A stretch of 6,076 nucleotides of DNA, taken from assembly GCA_947446935.1 (NCBI GenBank), contig CANFIV010000102.1:1-6076 (forward strand). Direction: 5' to 3'. Shown piece after piece: positions 1-5,605 of this stretch. Each line of letters begins with the position of its first letter. The first letter of the stretch is position 1. Source of the DNA: Sphingomonadaceae bacterium (GTDB lineage Bacteria; Pseudomonadota; Alphaproteobacteria; Sphingomonadales; Sphingomonadaceae). Below the pieces are notes generated by a model. It worked only from the letters and a program-made list of their open reading frames with translations, was not told the DNA's origin and made no database searches. Made by a program: the position numbers and the translations under genes.

Positions 1-158
1 ATATAGGCGTGGAGCTGAAGATAGAGCCCGTTCTTGAGCCGCAGCGGCTTGAACTGGTCTTCGGTCAATTCGCCCGAAAGACGGCGCGCCACTTGCCCGC
101 GGAATTCCTCCACGCGCGCATCGACCATGGCCTGATCGTATTGGTCATACTGGTACAT
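1..158 (-). CDS. cysI: Nitrite/sulfite reductase, siroheme/4Fe-4S type (N-terminal part only)
   Basis: This is the first 52 codons of a protein that runs off the left edge, starting at an ATG at 158-156. The N-terminus (MYQYDQYDQAMVDARVEEF, then a stretch with GELTEDQFKPLRL and NGLYLQLHAY) resembles the start of the hemoprotein sulfite reductases found in sphingomonads. The family reduces sulfite to sulfide with six electrons at a coupled siroheme/4Fe-4S centre in the cytoplasm. The catalytic cysteines lie outside the window and cannot be checked. The start is supported by an AGGTGA ribosome binding site (166-171) seven bases upstream, which lies inside the end of the DUF2849 gene. Only two bases separate the upstream stop from this ATG, so the genes are probably translationally coupled. 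The upstream siroheme methyltransferase fits the role. Nitrite as the main substrate cannot be excluded from this fragment. Confidence 0.85.
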   Translation of the reverse strand, partial: MYQYDQYDQAMVDARVEEFRGQVARRLSGELTEDQFKPLRLKNGLYLQLHAY

Positions 159-160
159 GT

Positions 161-457
161 TCAGATCACCTGCTTCGCAGCTTCGGGGTCGCCGGGTTTC
201 AGCGAGAGATCGAGGCGCACGGTCGGGCCCAATGCGCGGATGCGGTCCTTGATATGCGCGGCGCGCACGCCTTCGGCGGTGCGGGTCGCCGCGATCGCAT
301 AGCTCGCGTTCACGCGCTGCGCGGCTTCTTCGGCCGCAAGGATCGCTGCCGCCGCATCGCCCACGTCTACCGCGTCGTTCACATCGCGCGACCAGCCTGC
401 GCCGTCCCACCAGACAACATCGCCGCTGCCCAGATCATTCCCCGTCAAAATCTTCAC
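161..457 (-). CDS. DUF2849 domain-containing protein
   Basis: A 98-residue protein that I recognise as the DUF2849 family, small alphaproteobacterial proteins usually encoded beside sulfite reductase. It opens MKILTGNDLGSGDVVWWDG, followed by an Ala-rich helical segment (about residues 35-50) and a C-terminal half with a basic KDRIRALGP stretch. There is no signal peptide, membrane segment or cysteine, so it is probably cytoplasmic. The start codon is GTG (457-455). It overlaps the TGA of the upstream methyltransferase in a GTGA junction and has a GGAG site (466-469) eight bases upstream. The function is unknown. Its position between the siroheme-forming enzyme and the siroheme enzyme suggests a role in sulfite reductase assembly, cofactor delivery or electron supply; that is inference from context only. 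Confidence 0.88.
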   Translation of the reverse strand: MKILTGNDLGSGDVVWWDGAGWSRDVNDAVDVGDAAAAILAAEEAAQRVNASYAIAATRTAEGVRAAHIKDRIRALGPTVRLDLSLKPGDPEAAKQVI

Positions 458-1224
458 GCAGCGTTCTCCGCAATCTTCAGCAACTCATGGGCCTGCTCGC
501 GCGCGGCCACTTCACCAATCACGATCAGGGCTGGGCTCTTCACCCGCTCGGCGTCAACCAGCGCGCCAAGCCCCGCAAGCGCACCGCGCAAAACGCGCAT
601 TGTGGGTCGCGCGGCGTTCTCGATGACCGCGATGGGCATGTCCGGCGCAAGGCCATCGGCCATCAGCTTTTCCGCAATCGCATCGCTCGTCGCGACGCCC
701 ATGTAGATCACCAGCGTGCGGCCCACGCCCGCAAGGCCCGCCCAGTTCTGGTCATTCAGACCCTTGCACTGACCGGCGACGAAGCTGACGATCGAGGCGC
801 TGTCGCGGTGCGTCAGCGGGATCTGCGCCGCCGCCGCCGCGCCCAATGCCGCGCTCACGCCAGGTACGACCTGAACCGGAACCCCGGCGGCATGGCAGGC
901 CTCCGCCTCCTCGCCCCCGCGCCCGAAGATGAACGGATCGCCGCCCTTCAGCCGCACCACATCGCGACCGGCCAATGCCTCGCGCACTAGGAGCGCGTTG
1001 ATATTGTCCTGCGGCATCGTGTGCCGGGCGCGCTGCTTGGCCACCGAAATCATCCGCGCGCCTTCCGGCACCATGGCGAGGATTGCGGGATCGACCAGCC
1101 CGTCATGCACCACCAACGTGGCCGCCTCCAGCAACCGCGCCGCGCGCAAGGTCAAAAGGTCCGGATCGCCGGGCCCGGCGCCCACGAGGAAGACCGTTCC
1201 GATTCTGGTGGGCGCGAGATCCAT
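454..1224 (-). CDS. cobA: Uroporphyrinogen-III C-methyltransferase (SUMT)
   Basis: A 256-residue enzyme that transfers two methyl groups from S-adenosylmethionine to uroporphyrinogen III, giving precorrin-2, the branch point to siroheme and cobalamin. Family motifs are intact: VGAGPGDPDLLTL (residues 14-26), the glycine-rich RLKGGDPFIFGRGGEE (91-106), VPGVSAALGA (120-129), PLTHR (136-140) and YMG (174-176). The length matches single-domain SUMT. The precorrin-2 dehydrogenase/ferrochelatase half of trifunctional CysG is absent, so siroheme completion needs another gene outside this window. It is the first gene of the operon leading to DUF2849 and sulfite reductase, so supplying siroheme is the likely job. 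The ATG at 1224 is the only plausible start: an in-frame TAG lies upstream at about 1270, and the only purine-rich site (GAAGGA) is an unusually distant 12-13 bases from the start. The symbol cysG is also used for such genes. Confidence 0.95.
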   Translation of the reverse strand: MDLAPTRIGTVFLVGAGPGDPDLLTLRAARLLEAATLVVHDGLVDPAILAMVPEGARMISVAKQRARHTMPQDNINALLVREALAGRDVVRLKGGDPFIFGRGGEEAEACHAAGVPVQVVPGVSAALGAAAAAQIPLTHRDSASIVSFVAGQCKGLNDQNWAGLAGVGRTLVIYMGVATSDAIAEKLMADGLAPDMPIAVIENAARPTMRVLRGALAGLGALVDAERVKSPALIVIGEVAAREQAHELLKIAENAA

Positions 1225-1428
1225 GGCTGGCAGATGGTCCTTCGTCCCGGCAATCGCCAGCGAGGAAAGCTAGGGGGCGGGTTAGATCAGCTTTAGCCGG
1301 AGGCTCGCGCGCCCACGGGAGGGCGCAAGCGACAACACCAGGCGTGCGCGCCGTCGCCGAAGTTTTCTTGTGTTCGCAGTTCGAACGGGGCTTAATGGGA
1401 TCAAGATTTAAAGCGGGGGAGAAGCCGA
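1225..1428. other. Divergent intergenic region between cobA and the DUF3237 gene
   Basis: About 200 bases without a supported gene, holding the upstream regions of two divergent genes. On the minus strand I see no convincing sigma-70 promoter for cobA; a GATCTA hexamer near 1285 lacks a matching -35. On the plus side there is a weak promoter candidate and a perfect 8-base palindrome GTTCGAAC (1379-1386), preceded by a further GTTCG (1372-1376). That could be an operator half-site pair, but the sequence alone does not show it. I see no riboswitch or RNA gene. Confidence 0.6.
1368..1396 (+). promoter_or_regulatory. Weak candidate sigma-70-type promoter for the DUF3237 gene
   Basis: TTGTGT (1368-1373), a 17-base spacer and CTTAAT (1391-1396) give a 3/6 and 4/6 match to the consensus -35 and -10, in an otherwise GC-rich region. 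The palindrome GTTCGAAC sits within the spacer. The implied 5' leader is about 25 bases. Matches this weak occur by chance, so this is only a candidate. Confidence 0.25.
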
Positions 1429-1893
1429 ATGGAACTGGTGCACGAGTTCACCTTCAGAGCCGGTCTGAAGCCAGCCCTTCCAATAGGCGCAGGCCCCATC
1501 GGCACGCGCATGTATTACGAGATCGACGGCGGAGAAGTGGTGGGCGAGCGGCTGAACGGAGCCATCCGCGGGGGCGGTGAGTGGGCGCTGATCGGGCCCG
1601 ATGGCTACCTGCGGGTGGACGTCCGCGCGCAAGTCGAAACCCCCGATGGTGCGTTTTTGTATGTGCAGTATTTCGGCCTGCTTGAGATGAATGCAGCCGT
1701 CATGAGCGCCATCGAAAACGGCACCGGGACCGAGTTCACCGATCAATACTTCTGCACCAATCCGCGGATCGAGACCGGGGACCCCCGCTACAGCTGGGTC
1801 AATACGACGTTCTTCGTCGGCGAAGGCCGAGTCCTGCCAGGGCTCGGGATTGAATATCGTGTCTACCGTCCGGCAAGGGGCGCTGCCGGGTAG
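1429..1893 (+). CDS. DUF3237 domain-containing protein
   Basis: A 154-residue cytoplasmic-looking protein that I recognise as the DUF3237 (UPF0311) family, small beta-rich proteins of unknown biochemical role. Family-like features are the opening LVHEFTFRAGL, GERLNGAIRGGGEWALIGPDG (residues 39-59), RVDVRAQVETPDG (62-74) and a C-terminal block with FTDQYFCTNPRIETGD (103-118) followed by YSWVNTTFFVGEG (121-133). Length fits the family. There is no signal peptide or membrane segment. The start is well supported: GGGGA (1416-1420) lies eight bases before the ATG. It is transcribed alone on the plus strand, divergent from cobA and convergent with mscS, so neighbours give no functional clue. Homologues sit in varied catabolic contexts, so a small-molecule binding or enzymatic role is possible but unproven. 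Confidence 0.88.
   Translation: MELVHEFTFRAGLKPALPIGAGPIGTRMYYEIDGGEVVGERLNGAIRGGGEWALIGPDGYLRVDVRAQVETPDGAFLYVQYFGLLEMNAAVMSAIENGTGTEFTDQYFCTNPRIETGDPRYSWVNTTFFVGEGRVLPGLGIEYRVYRPARGAAG
1870..1889. terminator. Possible stem-loop at the end of the DUF3237 gene
   Basis: CCGGCA (1870-1875) and TGCCGG (1884-1889) form a perfect 6-bp stem with an 8-base loop, overlapping the last codons of the DUF3237 gene. Only 17 bases separate that gene from the convergent mscS stop, so a shared terminator here would make sense. No T-tract follows on either strand, so a classical intrinsic terminator is not supported; the arms also code for protein and the pairing may be chance. Confidence 0.25.
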
Positions 1894-1910
1894 TACAATC
1901 CCGCGCTCAT

Positions 1911-2861
1911 CTAACCAGCCTCACCGTTCGTCCCGCGCCCCGCCAGCGCCTCGGCCAGCCGCCGCAGCCCATCCGAATCGCGCAGCGCCACGTCGGACTG
2001 GGGCAGCGGGATCTCTACCCCGTGCGCTTTCAGGCTGTGCCACGCCGCCTTCAGCACGTCGGACTGCACATTGGCGACGCCGTTTTCCGGGTCCTCGATC
2101 GAGACGTAGATCAGGAGTTCAATCGCGCTCGGCCCGAAGGCGTGGAGTAGCACTGAAGGCTCCGGGTCGGCCAGCACGCGCTGCGCGGTGGTTGCGGCTT
2201 GCACCAGCAGCCGCTCGGCCAGCGCGATATCGCTGCCATAGGAAATGTTGATTGGGATCGTGATCCCGACCACCCGTGAGGAATACGACCAGTTCTCCAC
2301 TTGCGTGGTCATCATGATTTCATTCGGAATCAGTATCTCGCGGTTGTCGCGCGTCGTCAACGAAACCGCGCGCACGCCGATGCGGTGCACCACGCCGAAG
2401 GTGCTGCCCTTGGTATCGGTCACCGCGATCACATCGCCCGGCTTGATCGAGCGGTCCATGAGGAGGATCACGCCCGCGATCAGATTGCCGAAGGTCTTTT
2501 GCAGGCCAAAGCCAACCGCGAGGCCGAACGCGCCGGAAAACACCGTCAACGTTGTCAGGTTGATACCCAATGCGTCGATGCCGACCAGCACCGCGACGCT
2601 CCAGACGGTCACCGTAAGCAGCTTCTCACCGAGTGCGCGCTGCGTCCCGTCGAGGCCCTTCAGCCCGCGCACCATGCGCCGCCCGACCCGGCTCACCACC
2701 CGCCCGAAGACGAGCACCGCGATCACGACGAAGACCATCCACACCGCATTGAACAGCGAGATATGCGTGCGGCCCACATCGAAGCCGACATCGTCGAGCG
2801 AGGCCACCCAATCGTTGATCTGCGCGTTGATCTGCCGGTGAAGTTTCGACCAGTTGCTCAT
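1911..2861 (-). CDS. Small-conductance mechanosensitive channel (MscS family)
   Basis: A 316-residue inner-membrane channel of the MscS family, which opens under membrane tension to release solutes during osmotic downshift. A short N-terminal helix is followed by hydrophobic segments at about 35-53 and 81-100. The pore-lining segment (about 104-135) contains VFSGAFGLAVGFGLQKTFGNLIAGVILL-type sequence, the most conserved part of the family. RSIKPGD (138-143) begins the beta domain, with RDNREILIPNE (171-181) within it. The C-terminal cage ends with GVEIPLPQSDV (281-291). Length and three-segment topology match MscS/YggB-like proteins. I chose the ATG at 2861 over an in-frame TTG at 2876 because it has GGGAAG (2869-2874) seven bases upstream and makes an exact ATGA overlap with the metC stop. 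Close family members can be gated or regulated differently, so the subtype is uncertain. Confidence 0.93.
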   Translation of the reverse strand: MSNWSKLHRQINAQINDWVASLDDVGFDVGRTHISLFNAVWMVFVVIAVLVFGRVVSRVGRRMVRGLKGLDGTQRALGEKLLTVTVWSVAVLVGIDALGINLTTLTVFSGAFGLAVGFGLQKTFGNLIAGVILLMDRSIKPGDVIAVTDTKGSTFGVVHRIGVRAVSLTTRDNREILIPNEIMMTTQVENWSYSSRVVGITIPINISYGSDIALAERLLVQAATTAQRVLADPEPSVLLHAFGPSAIELLIYVSIEDPENGVANVQSDVLKAAWHSLKAHGVEIPLPQSDVALRDSDGLRRLAEALAGRGTNGEAG

Positions 2862-4087
2862 GCGGCCGCTTCCCAAGCTGCCAGCCCGCGCTCCAGATCG
2901 GCGATCAGATCGGCGGTATCCTCGAGCCCGATCGAGAGCCGCACGCCGAACTTGTCAGCCGCGTCCATTCCCGGGAGCGGCCAGGCGCTCGCGGTGCGGA
3001 TCGCGGCGGGATCGACCGGGGTGGCGAGGCTTTCGAACCCGCCCCACGAAAAGCCGATGCCGAACAACGCCAGTGCGTCGATCAGCGCATCGCGCGCGGC
3101 AGAGGTGCCGCCCTTCAGCACAAAGCTGAACAGCCCGCAGCCGCCGCTGAAATCGCGCGCCCACAGCTCATGTCCCGGCGATCCCGGAAGCATGGGGCAC
3201 AGCACCCGTGCCACTTCGGGCCGGGCCGAAAGCCACTCGGCAATCGCCAGTGCCGACGCGGTCTCCTGCGCGAGCCGGAGGCCCATGGTGCGCAAGCCCC
3301 GCAGCATCAGCGAAGCATCATCGGGCGAGACCACATTGCCCAGCCCCTGCGCGCGGACCCGCAGCTTGGTCGCCCACTCCTTACCTGCACTGGCGCTGCC
3401 CATCATCGCATCCGAATGCCCGCCTACATGCTTGGTCAGGCTCATCACCGAAATATCGGCCCCGCGCTCCAGCGCCGGAAAGCCGAGCGAGGAGGCCCAG
3501 GTGTTGTCGATCACCACAGTGGCCCCCCGCGCTTTCGCGGCGGCGGCAAGTGCAGGGACATCGCAGACTTCCATGGTCAGGCTGCCGGGCGATTCGAGCA
3601 GCACCGCCTTCGTGCGCGGGCAGATTGCAGCCGCGAAAGCGGCGGTGTCGGCGGAATTGAACCATCGCGTCTCCACGCCGAAATCCTTGAGCAATCCGCG
3701 CCCCATCGCGCGGCTCGGTTCATAGGCGTTGTCGATCATCATGAGCACATCGCCCGGCCGCAGCACCGTGAGCAGCGCGCCCATGATCGCCGCGACGCCG
3801 GAGGGATAAAGCACCGTGCCCTCGGCTCCCGGCTCCAGCGCCGTCAGCGCTTCGGCCAGCGCCCACTGCGTCGGCGCGCCGCGCCGGCCGTAGTAGAAAT
3901 TGCCATCGACATTCGCCGGATGCGCCCTGAGCGCTGCCATATCAGGATAAAGGTGCGTGCTGGCCCGATAGACCGGTGGATTGACCACCGCGCCGGGATG
4001 GTCGGCCGTGCCGGTCCAGTCCGCGCGCCGCCCTACGCCGACAAGACGGGTGCCGGTGCCGAGATGTTCGTTGTCATGATCAGCCAT
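2858..4087 (-). CDS. metC: Cystathionine beta-lyase (Cys/Met metabolism PLP enzyme)
   Basis: A 409-residue PLP-dependent enzyme of the Cys/Met metabolism family. Predicted reaction: L-cystathionine to homocysteine, pyruvate and ammonia, the penultimate step of methionine synthesis by transsulfuration. Visible family residues are YYGRRG (65-70, phosphate contact from the neighbouring subunit), PSG (95-97), VVIDNTWAS (191-199, with D194 expected to contact the PLP ring nitrogen), the Schiff-base lysine K219 in SLTKHVGGHSD, and R383 in VRLSIGLED, expected to bind the substrate carboxylate. SWGGFESL (347-354) carries the Trp seen in MetC-type lyases, which favours cystathionine beta-lyase over gamma-synthase or methionine gamma-lyase. 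AAGAGGG lies just upstream of the ATG. It follows sseA by 52 bases and overlaps mscS by 4, so the three are probably one transcript. Confidence 0.93.
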   Translation of the reverse strand: MADHDNEHLGTGTRLVGVGRRADWTGTADHPGAVVNPPVYRASTHLYPDMAALRAHPANVDGNFYYGRRGAPTQWALAEALTALEPGAEGTVLYPSGVAAIMGALLTVLRPGDVLMMIDNAYEPSRAMGRGLLKDFGVETRWFNSADTAAFAAAICPRTKAVLLESPGSLTMEVCDVPALAAAAKARGATVVIDNTWASSLGFPALERGADISVMSLTKHVGGHSDAMMGSASAGKEWATKLRVRAQGLGNVVSPDDASLMLRGLRTMGLRLAQETASALAIAEWLSARPEVARVLCPMLPGSPGHELWARDFSGGCGLFSFVLKGGTSAARDALIDALALFGIGFSWGGFESLATPVDPAAIRTASAWPLPGMDAADKFGVRLSIGLEDTADLIADLERGLAAWEAAA

Positions 4088-4089
4088 GC

Positions 4090-4104
4090 GGCCCTCTTAG
4101 GGCC
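4090..4104 (-). promoter_or_regulatory. Perfect hairpin enclosing the metC ribosome binding site
   Basis: On the minus strand GGCCCT, loop AAG and AGGGCC form a perfect 6-bp stem that is almost all G-C. It ends two bases before the metC ATG. The Shine-Dalgarno core GAGG (4093-4096), five bases from the ATG, is made of the last loop base and the first three bases of the 3' arm, so folding would hide it. The inverted repeat is seen directly; a regulatory effect is inference. Confidence 0.4.
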
Positions 4105-4139
4105 AATTCGCGCGGAAGGGAATCGCGGGGTTGAGCTCG

Positions 4140-4985
4140 TTAGCTTGCCGGCCCCAGCGCCTTGGGCATATCAGCATCCGCGCCCCATTCGCTCCAGCTG
4201 CCGTCATAGAGCGCCACGTCGTCCTTGCCGATCAGGTGCAGCGCAAAGATCAGGACATTGGCGGTCATGCCTGAGCCGCAGCTGGTGATCAGCGGGCGGG
4301 TAAGGTCTACGCCCGCCGCTTCGAACGCGCGGGTGATCTCGGCTGTGCTTTTCCATGTGCCGTCGGGTTGGAACAAGCTGGCATAGGGCAGGTTGCGCGC
4401 GCCCGGAATGTGCCCGCTGGCAAGGCCGGGCTTGGTCTCCGCCACATCGCCGGTAAACCGGCCTGCGCCGCGCGCATCAACGACCAGTTCGGTCTGCGCG
4501 GTCAGGTTGCGCAGCACATCGGCCTTGCTGCGGACCGCGCGGTCATCGCTCCACACAGTGAAGTGCCGGTGCCGCAATGTCTCGCGCCCTTGCGCGCATT
4601 TGCGCCCCTCGGCCTTCCACTTGGCAATGCCGCCATCGAGCAGGGCGACATTGCTTGCACCGAACATCGTCAACATGAACCATGCGCGGGTGGAGGAGTG
4701 GATCGGGCTGTCGTCATAAAGCACGATGCGGCTGCCATCGCCGAGCCCCAGGCTCTGCATCCGGCTGGCAAAGCGCTCGGCCGAAGGCAGCATGTTCATC
4801 CCCGGCGCGGCGGGATCGACCAGATGCGCGATGTCCATGAACACCGCGCCCGGGATGTGGCACGCCTCGTATTCCAGCACCGGATCGCGCCCGTGCTCGG
4901 GCAGGAATGCGCTCGCGTCGACGATGCGCAGATCGCTCGCGCCCAGCTCGTCCGCGAGCCATTGGGTCGTGACCAGGGAATCCAT
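4140..4985 (-). CDS. sseA: 3-mercaptopyruvate sulfurtransferase (tandem rhodanese domains)
   Basis: A 281-residue two-domain rhodanese that moves sulfur from 3-mercaptopyruvate to thiol acceptors or cyanide, a route of cysteine catabolism and persulfide production. The N-terminal domain (about 1-130) has the structural motifs EACHIPGAVFMDI (40-52) and LLDGGIAKW (115-123) but no catalytic cysteine, as usual. The C-terminal domain (about 150-281) has VVDARGAGRF (168-177), SGHIPGARNLPY (190-201) and the active-site loop CGSGMT with C236. CGSG is typical of mercaptopyruvate sulfurtransferases; thiosulfate rhodaneses usually carry CRKG. The end YDGSWSEWG (260-268) is also a family signature. The frame stays open upstream to 5117, but that extension is Lys/Arg/Gly-rich with no homology; the ATG at 4985 starts right at the family N-terminus and has GGAG seven bases upstream. 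It is first in a likely sseA-metC-mscS operon. Confidence 0.94.
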   Translation of the reverse strand: MDSLVTTQWLADELGASDLRIVDASAFLPEHGRDPVLEYEACHIPGAVFMDIAHLVDPAAPGMNMLPSAERFASRMQSLGLGDGSRIVLYDDSPIHSSTRAWFMLTMFGASNVALLDGGIAKWKAEGRKCAQGRETLRHRHFTVWSDDRAVRSKADVLRNLTAQTELVVDARGAGRFTGDVAETKPGLASGHIPGARNLPYASLFQPDGTWKSTAEITRAFEAAGVDLTRPLITSCGSGMTANVLIFALHLIGKDDVALYDGSWSEWGADADMPKALGPAS

Positions 4986-4992
4986 CGGTGTA

Positions 4993-4997
4993 CTCCG
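4993..4997 (-). promoter_or_regulatory. Ribosome binding site fixing the sseA start
   Basis: CGGAG on the minus strand lies seven bases before the ATG at 4985. It supports that start over in-frame upstream alternatives reaching to 5117, which would add 44 residues unlike the family. Confidence 0.6.
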
Positions 4998-5056
4998 TCC
5001 TGCAGTGCCGCCCGTCTTCGCGGGTCGTTTAACTTGCTGATTAACTCTGCCTACCG

Positions 5057-5086
5057 CTGACGTCACCCCTTCATCGGCTCTATCGG
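5057..5086 (+). promoter_or_regulatory. Weak candidate promoter for queF
   Basis: CTGACG (5057-5062, 4/6 to the -35 consensus), an 18-base spacer and TATCGG (5081-5086, 3/6 to the -10). The -35 overlaps the palindrome TGACGTCA. Transcription from here would give a leader of roughly 55 bases that includes the stem-loop before queF. The match is weak and remains a candidate only. Confidence 0.2.
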
Positions 5087-5098
5087 TCGGCTTGCCCT

Positions 5099-5146
5099 CG
5101 CGCCCGGGCGGGTGCATGGGCGCGGCGCAAGAAAGGAATCTCGCCC
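5099..5146 (+). promoter_or_regulatory. Structured queF leader next to the ribosome binding site
   Basis: CGCGCCC (5099-5105) and GGGCGCG (5118-5124) form a perfect 7-bp stem with a 12-base loop. An A-rich stretch with the ribosome binding site AAGGA (5133-5137) follows. The loop bases GGGCG (5106-5110) are complementary to CGCCC (5142-5146), which directly precede the queF ATG, so an H-type pseudoknot enclosing the ribosome binding site can be drawn. A competing hairpin from CGCCCGGGCG is possible. The complementarity is seen directly; function is unproven, and chance pairing is easy in GC-rich DNA. Confidence 0.3.
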
Positions 5147-5605
5147 ATGACCATGTCCGGTGCGCCGCTGCATCTCGGCCAGAACAGCACGCTGCCCGCC
5201 TCGCCCGAGGCCGCTGTGCTCGATTATGTGCCCAATCCGCGTGCCGGTTTGCTCTATCTGGTGCGCTTCGCCGCCCCTGAGTTCACCTCGCTCTGCCCGG
5301 TCACTGGCCAGCCCGATTTCGCGCACATCGTGATTGATTATGCGCCGGGTGAGACGATTGTGGAATCCAAGTCACTCAAGCTGTTCTTGGGCTCTTTCCG
5401 CAACCATGCCGGCTTTCACGAGGACGTCACCGTCGGCATCGGCCAGCGCCTGTTCAGCGAAATGCAGCCGCGCTGGCTGCGCATCGGCGGCTACTGGTAT
5501 CCACGCGGCGGCATTCCCATCGACGTGTTCTGGCAAAGCGGCCCCCCGCCCGAGAGCCTGTGGCTGCCCGAGCAGGGGGTTCAGTCCTATCGTGGCCGAG
5601 GTTAG
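5147..5605 (+). CDS. queF: NADPH-dependent 7-cyano-7-deazaguanine (preQ0) reductase
   Basis: A 152-residue cytoplasmic enzyme of the tunneling (T-)fold superfamily that reduces the nitrile of preQ0 to the aminomethyl group of preQ1, the step before insertion into tRNA by Tgt in queuosine synthesis. The catalytic cysteine C50 lies in [13 protein letters not shown], with the general acid D57 seven residues later, the same spacing as in the Bacillus enzyme. The QueF NADPH motif appears as [15 protein letters not shown] (73-87), and H91-E92 in GFHEDV match substrate-binding residues. The length matches the short unimodular type; E. coli-type bimodular QueF is about twice as long. The ATG at 5147 is chosen because AAGGA lies nine bases upstream; a second in-frame ATG at 5153 would be too far from it. 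No other queuosine genes are in the window. It is divergent from sseA. Confidence 0.95.
   Translation: MTMSGAPLHLGQNSTLPASPEAAVLDYVPNPRAGLLYLVRFAAPEFTSLCPVTGQPDFAHIVIDYAPGETIVESKSLKLFLGSFRNHAGFHEDVTVGIGQRLFSEMQPRWLRIGGYWYPRGGIPIDVFWQSGPPPESLWLPEQGVQSYRGRG

Larger units (their letters stand above)
4986..5146. other. Divergent intergenic region between sseA and queF
   Basis: About 160 bases carrying the upstream regions of two divergent genes. It holds an AT-rich island with two TTAA motifs eight bases apart (5029-5044), a perfect palindrome TGACGTCA (5058-5065), and a GC-rich 10-base palindrome CGCCCGGGCG (5101-5110) in the queF leader. TTAA pairs recall CtrA sites, but the accepted spacing is seven bases, so I do not call one. 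I see no match to a known preQ1 riboswitch consensus and no RNA gene. Confidence 0.6.

Noticed and set aside
2862..2869. Palindrome GCGGCCGC at the metC-mscS junction
   Set aside because: It is explained by Ala codons at the metC C-terminus in GC-rich DNA; no further symmetry around it.
2862..2876. Upstream TTG start for the mechanosensitive channel
   Set aside because: The ATG at 2861 is an ATGA overlap with a better-placed ribosome binding site; the extra residues carry no conserved sequence.
2301..3725. A 474-codon open frame on the plus strand, antisense to mscS and metC
   Set aside because: It spans the junction of two well-identified minus-strand genes, has a His/Arg/Ala/Ser-rich composition without recognisable motifs, and is the expected by-product of GC-rich codon bias.
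3170..4288. A 372-codon open frame on the plus strand across metC and the sseA end
   Set aside because: Antisense shadow with low-complexity Arg/His/Gly-rich translation and no homology; the minus-strand genes explain the DNA.
4368..5060. A 230-codon open frame on the plus strand opposite sseA
   Set aside because: Shadow of sseA; no motifs, and sseA carries clear active-site signatures.
5058..5065. TGACGTCA palindrome as a CRE-like operator
   Set aside because: An isolated 8-base palindrome is likely by chance, and the eukaryotic CREB analogy does not apply to bacteria.
4986..5117. N-terminal extension of SseA by 44 residues
   Set aside because: The extension is unlike the family, and the ATG at 4985 has a good ribosome binding site and matches the family N-terminus.
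4986..5146. A known preQ1 riboswitch upstream of queF
   Set aside because: I cannot find the conserved sequences of preQ1-I, II or III; only a generic structured leader is present, reported as a separate speculative finding.
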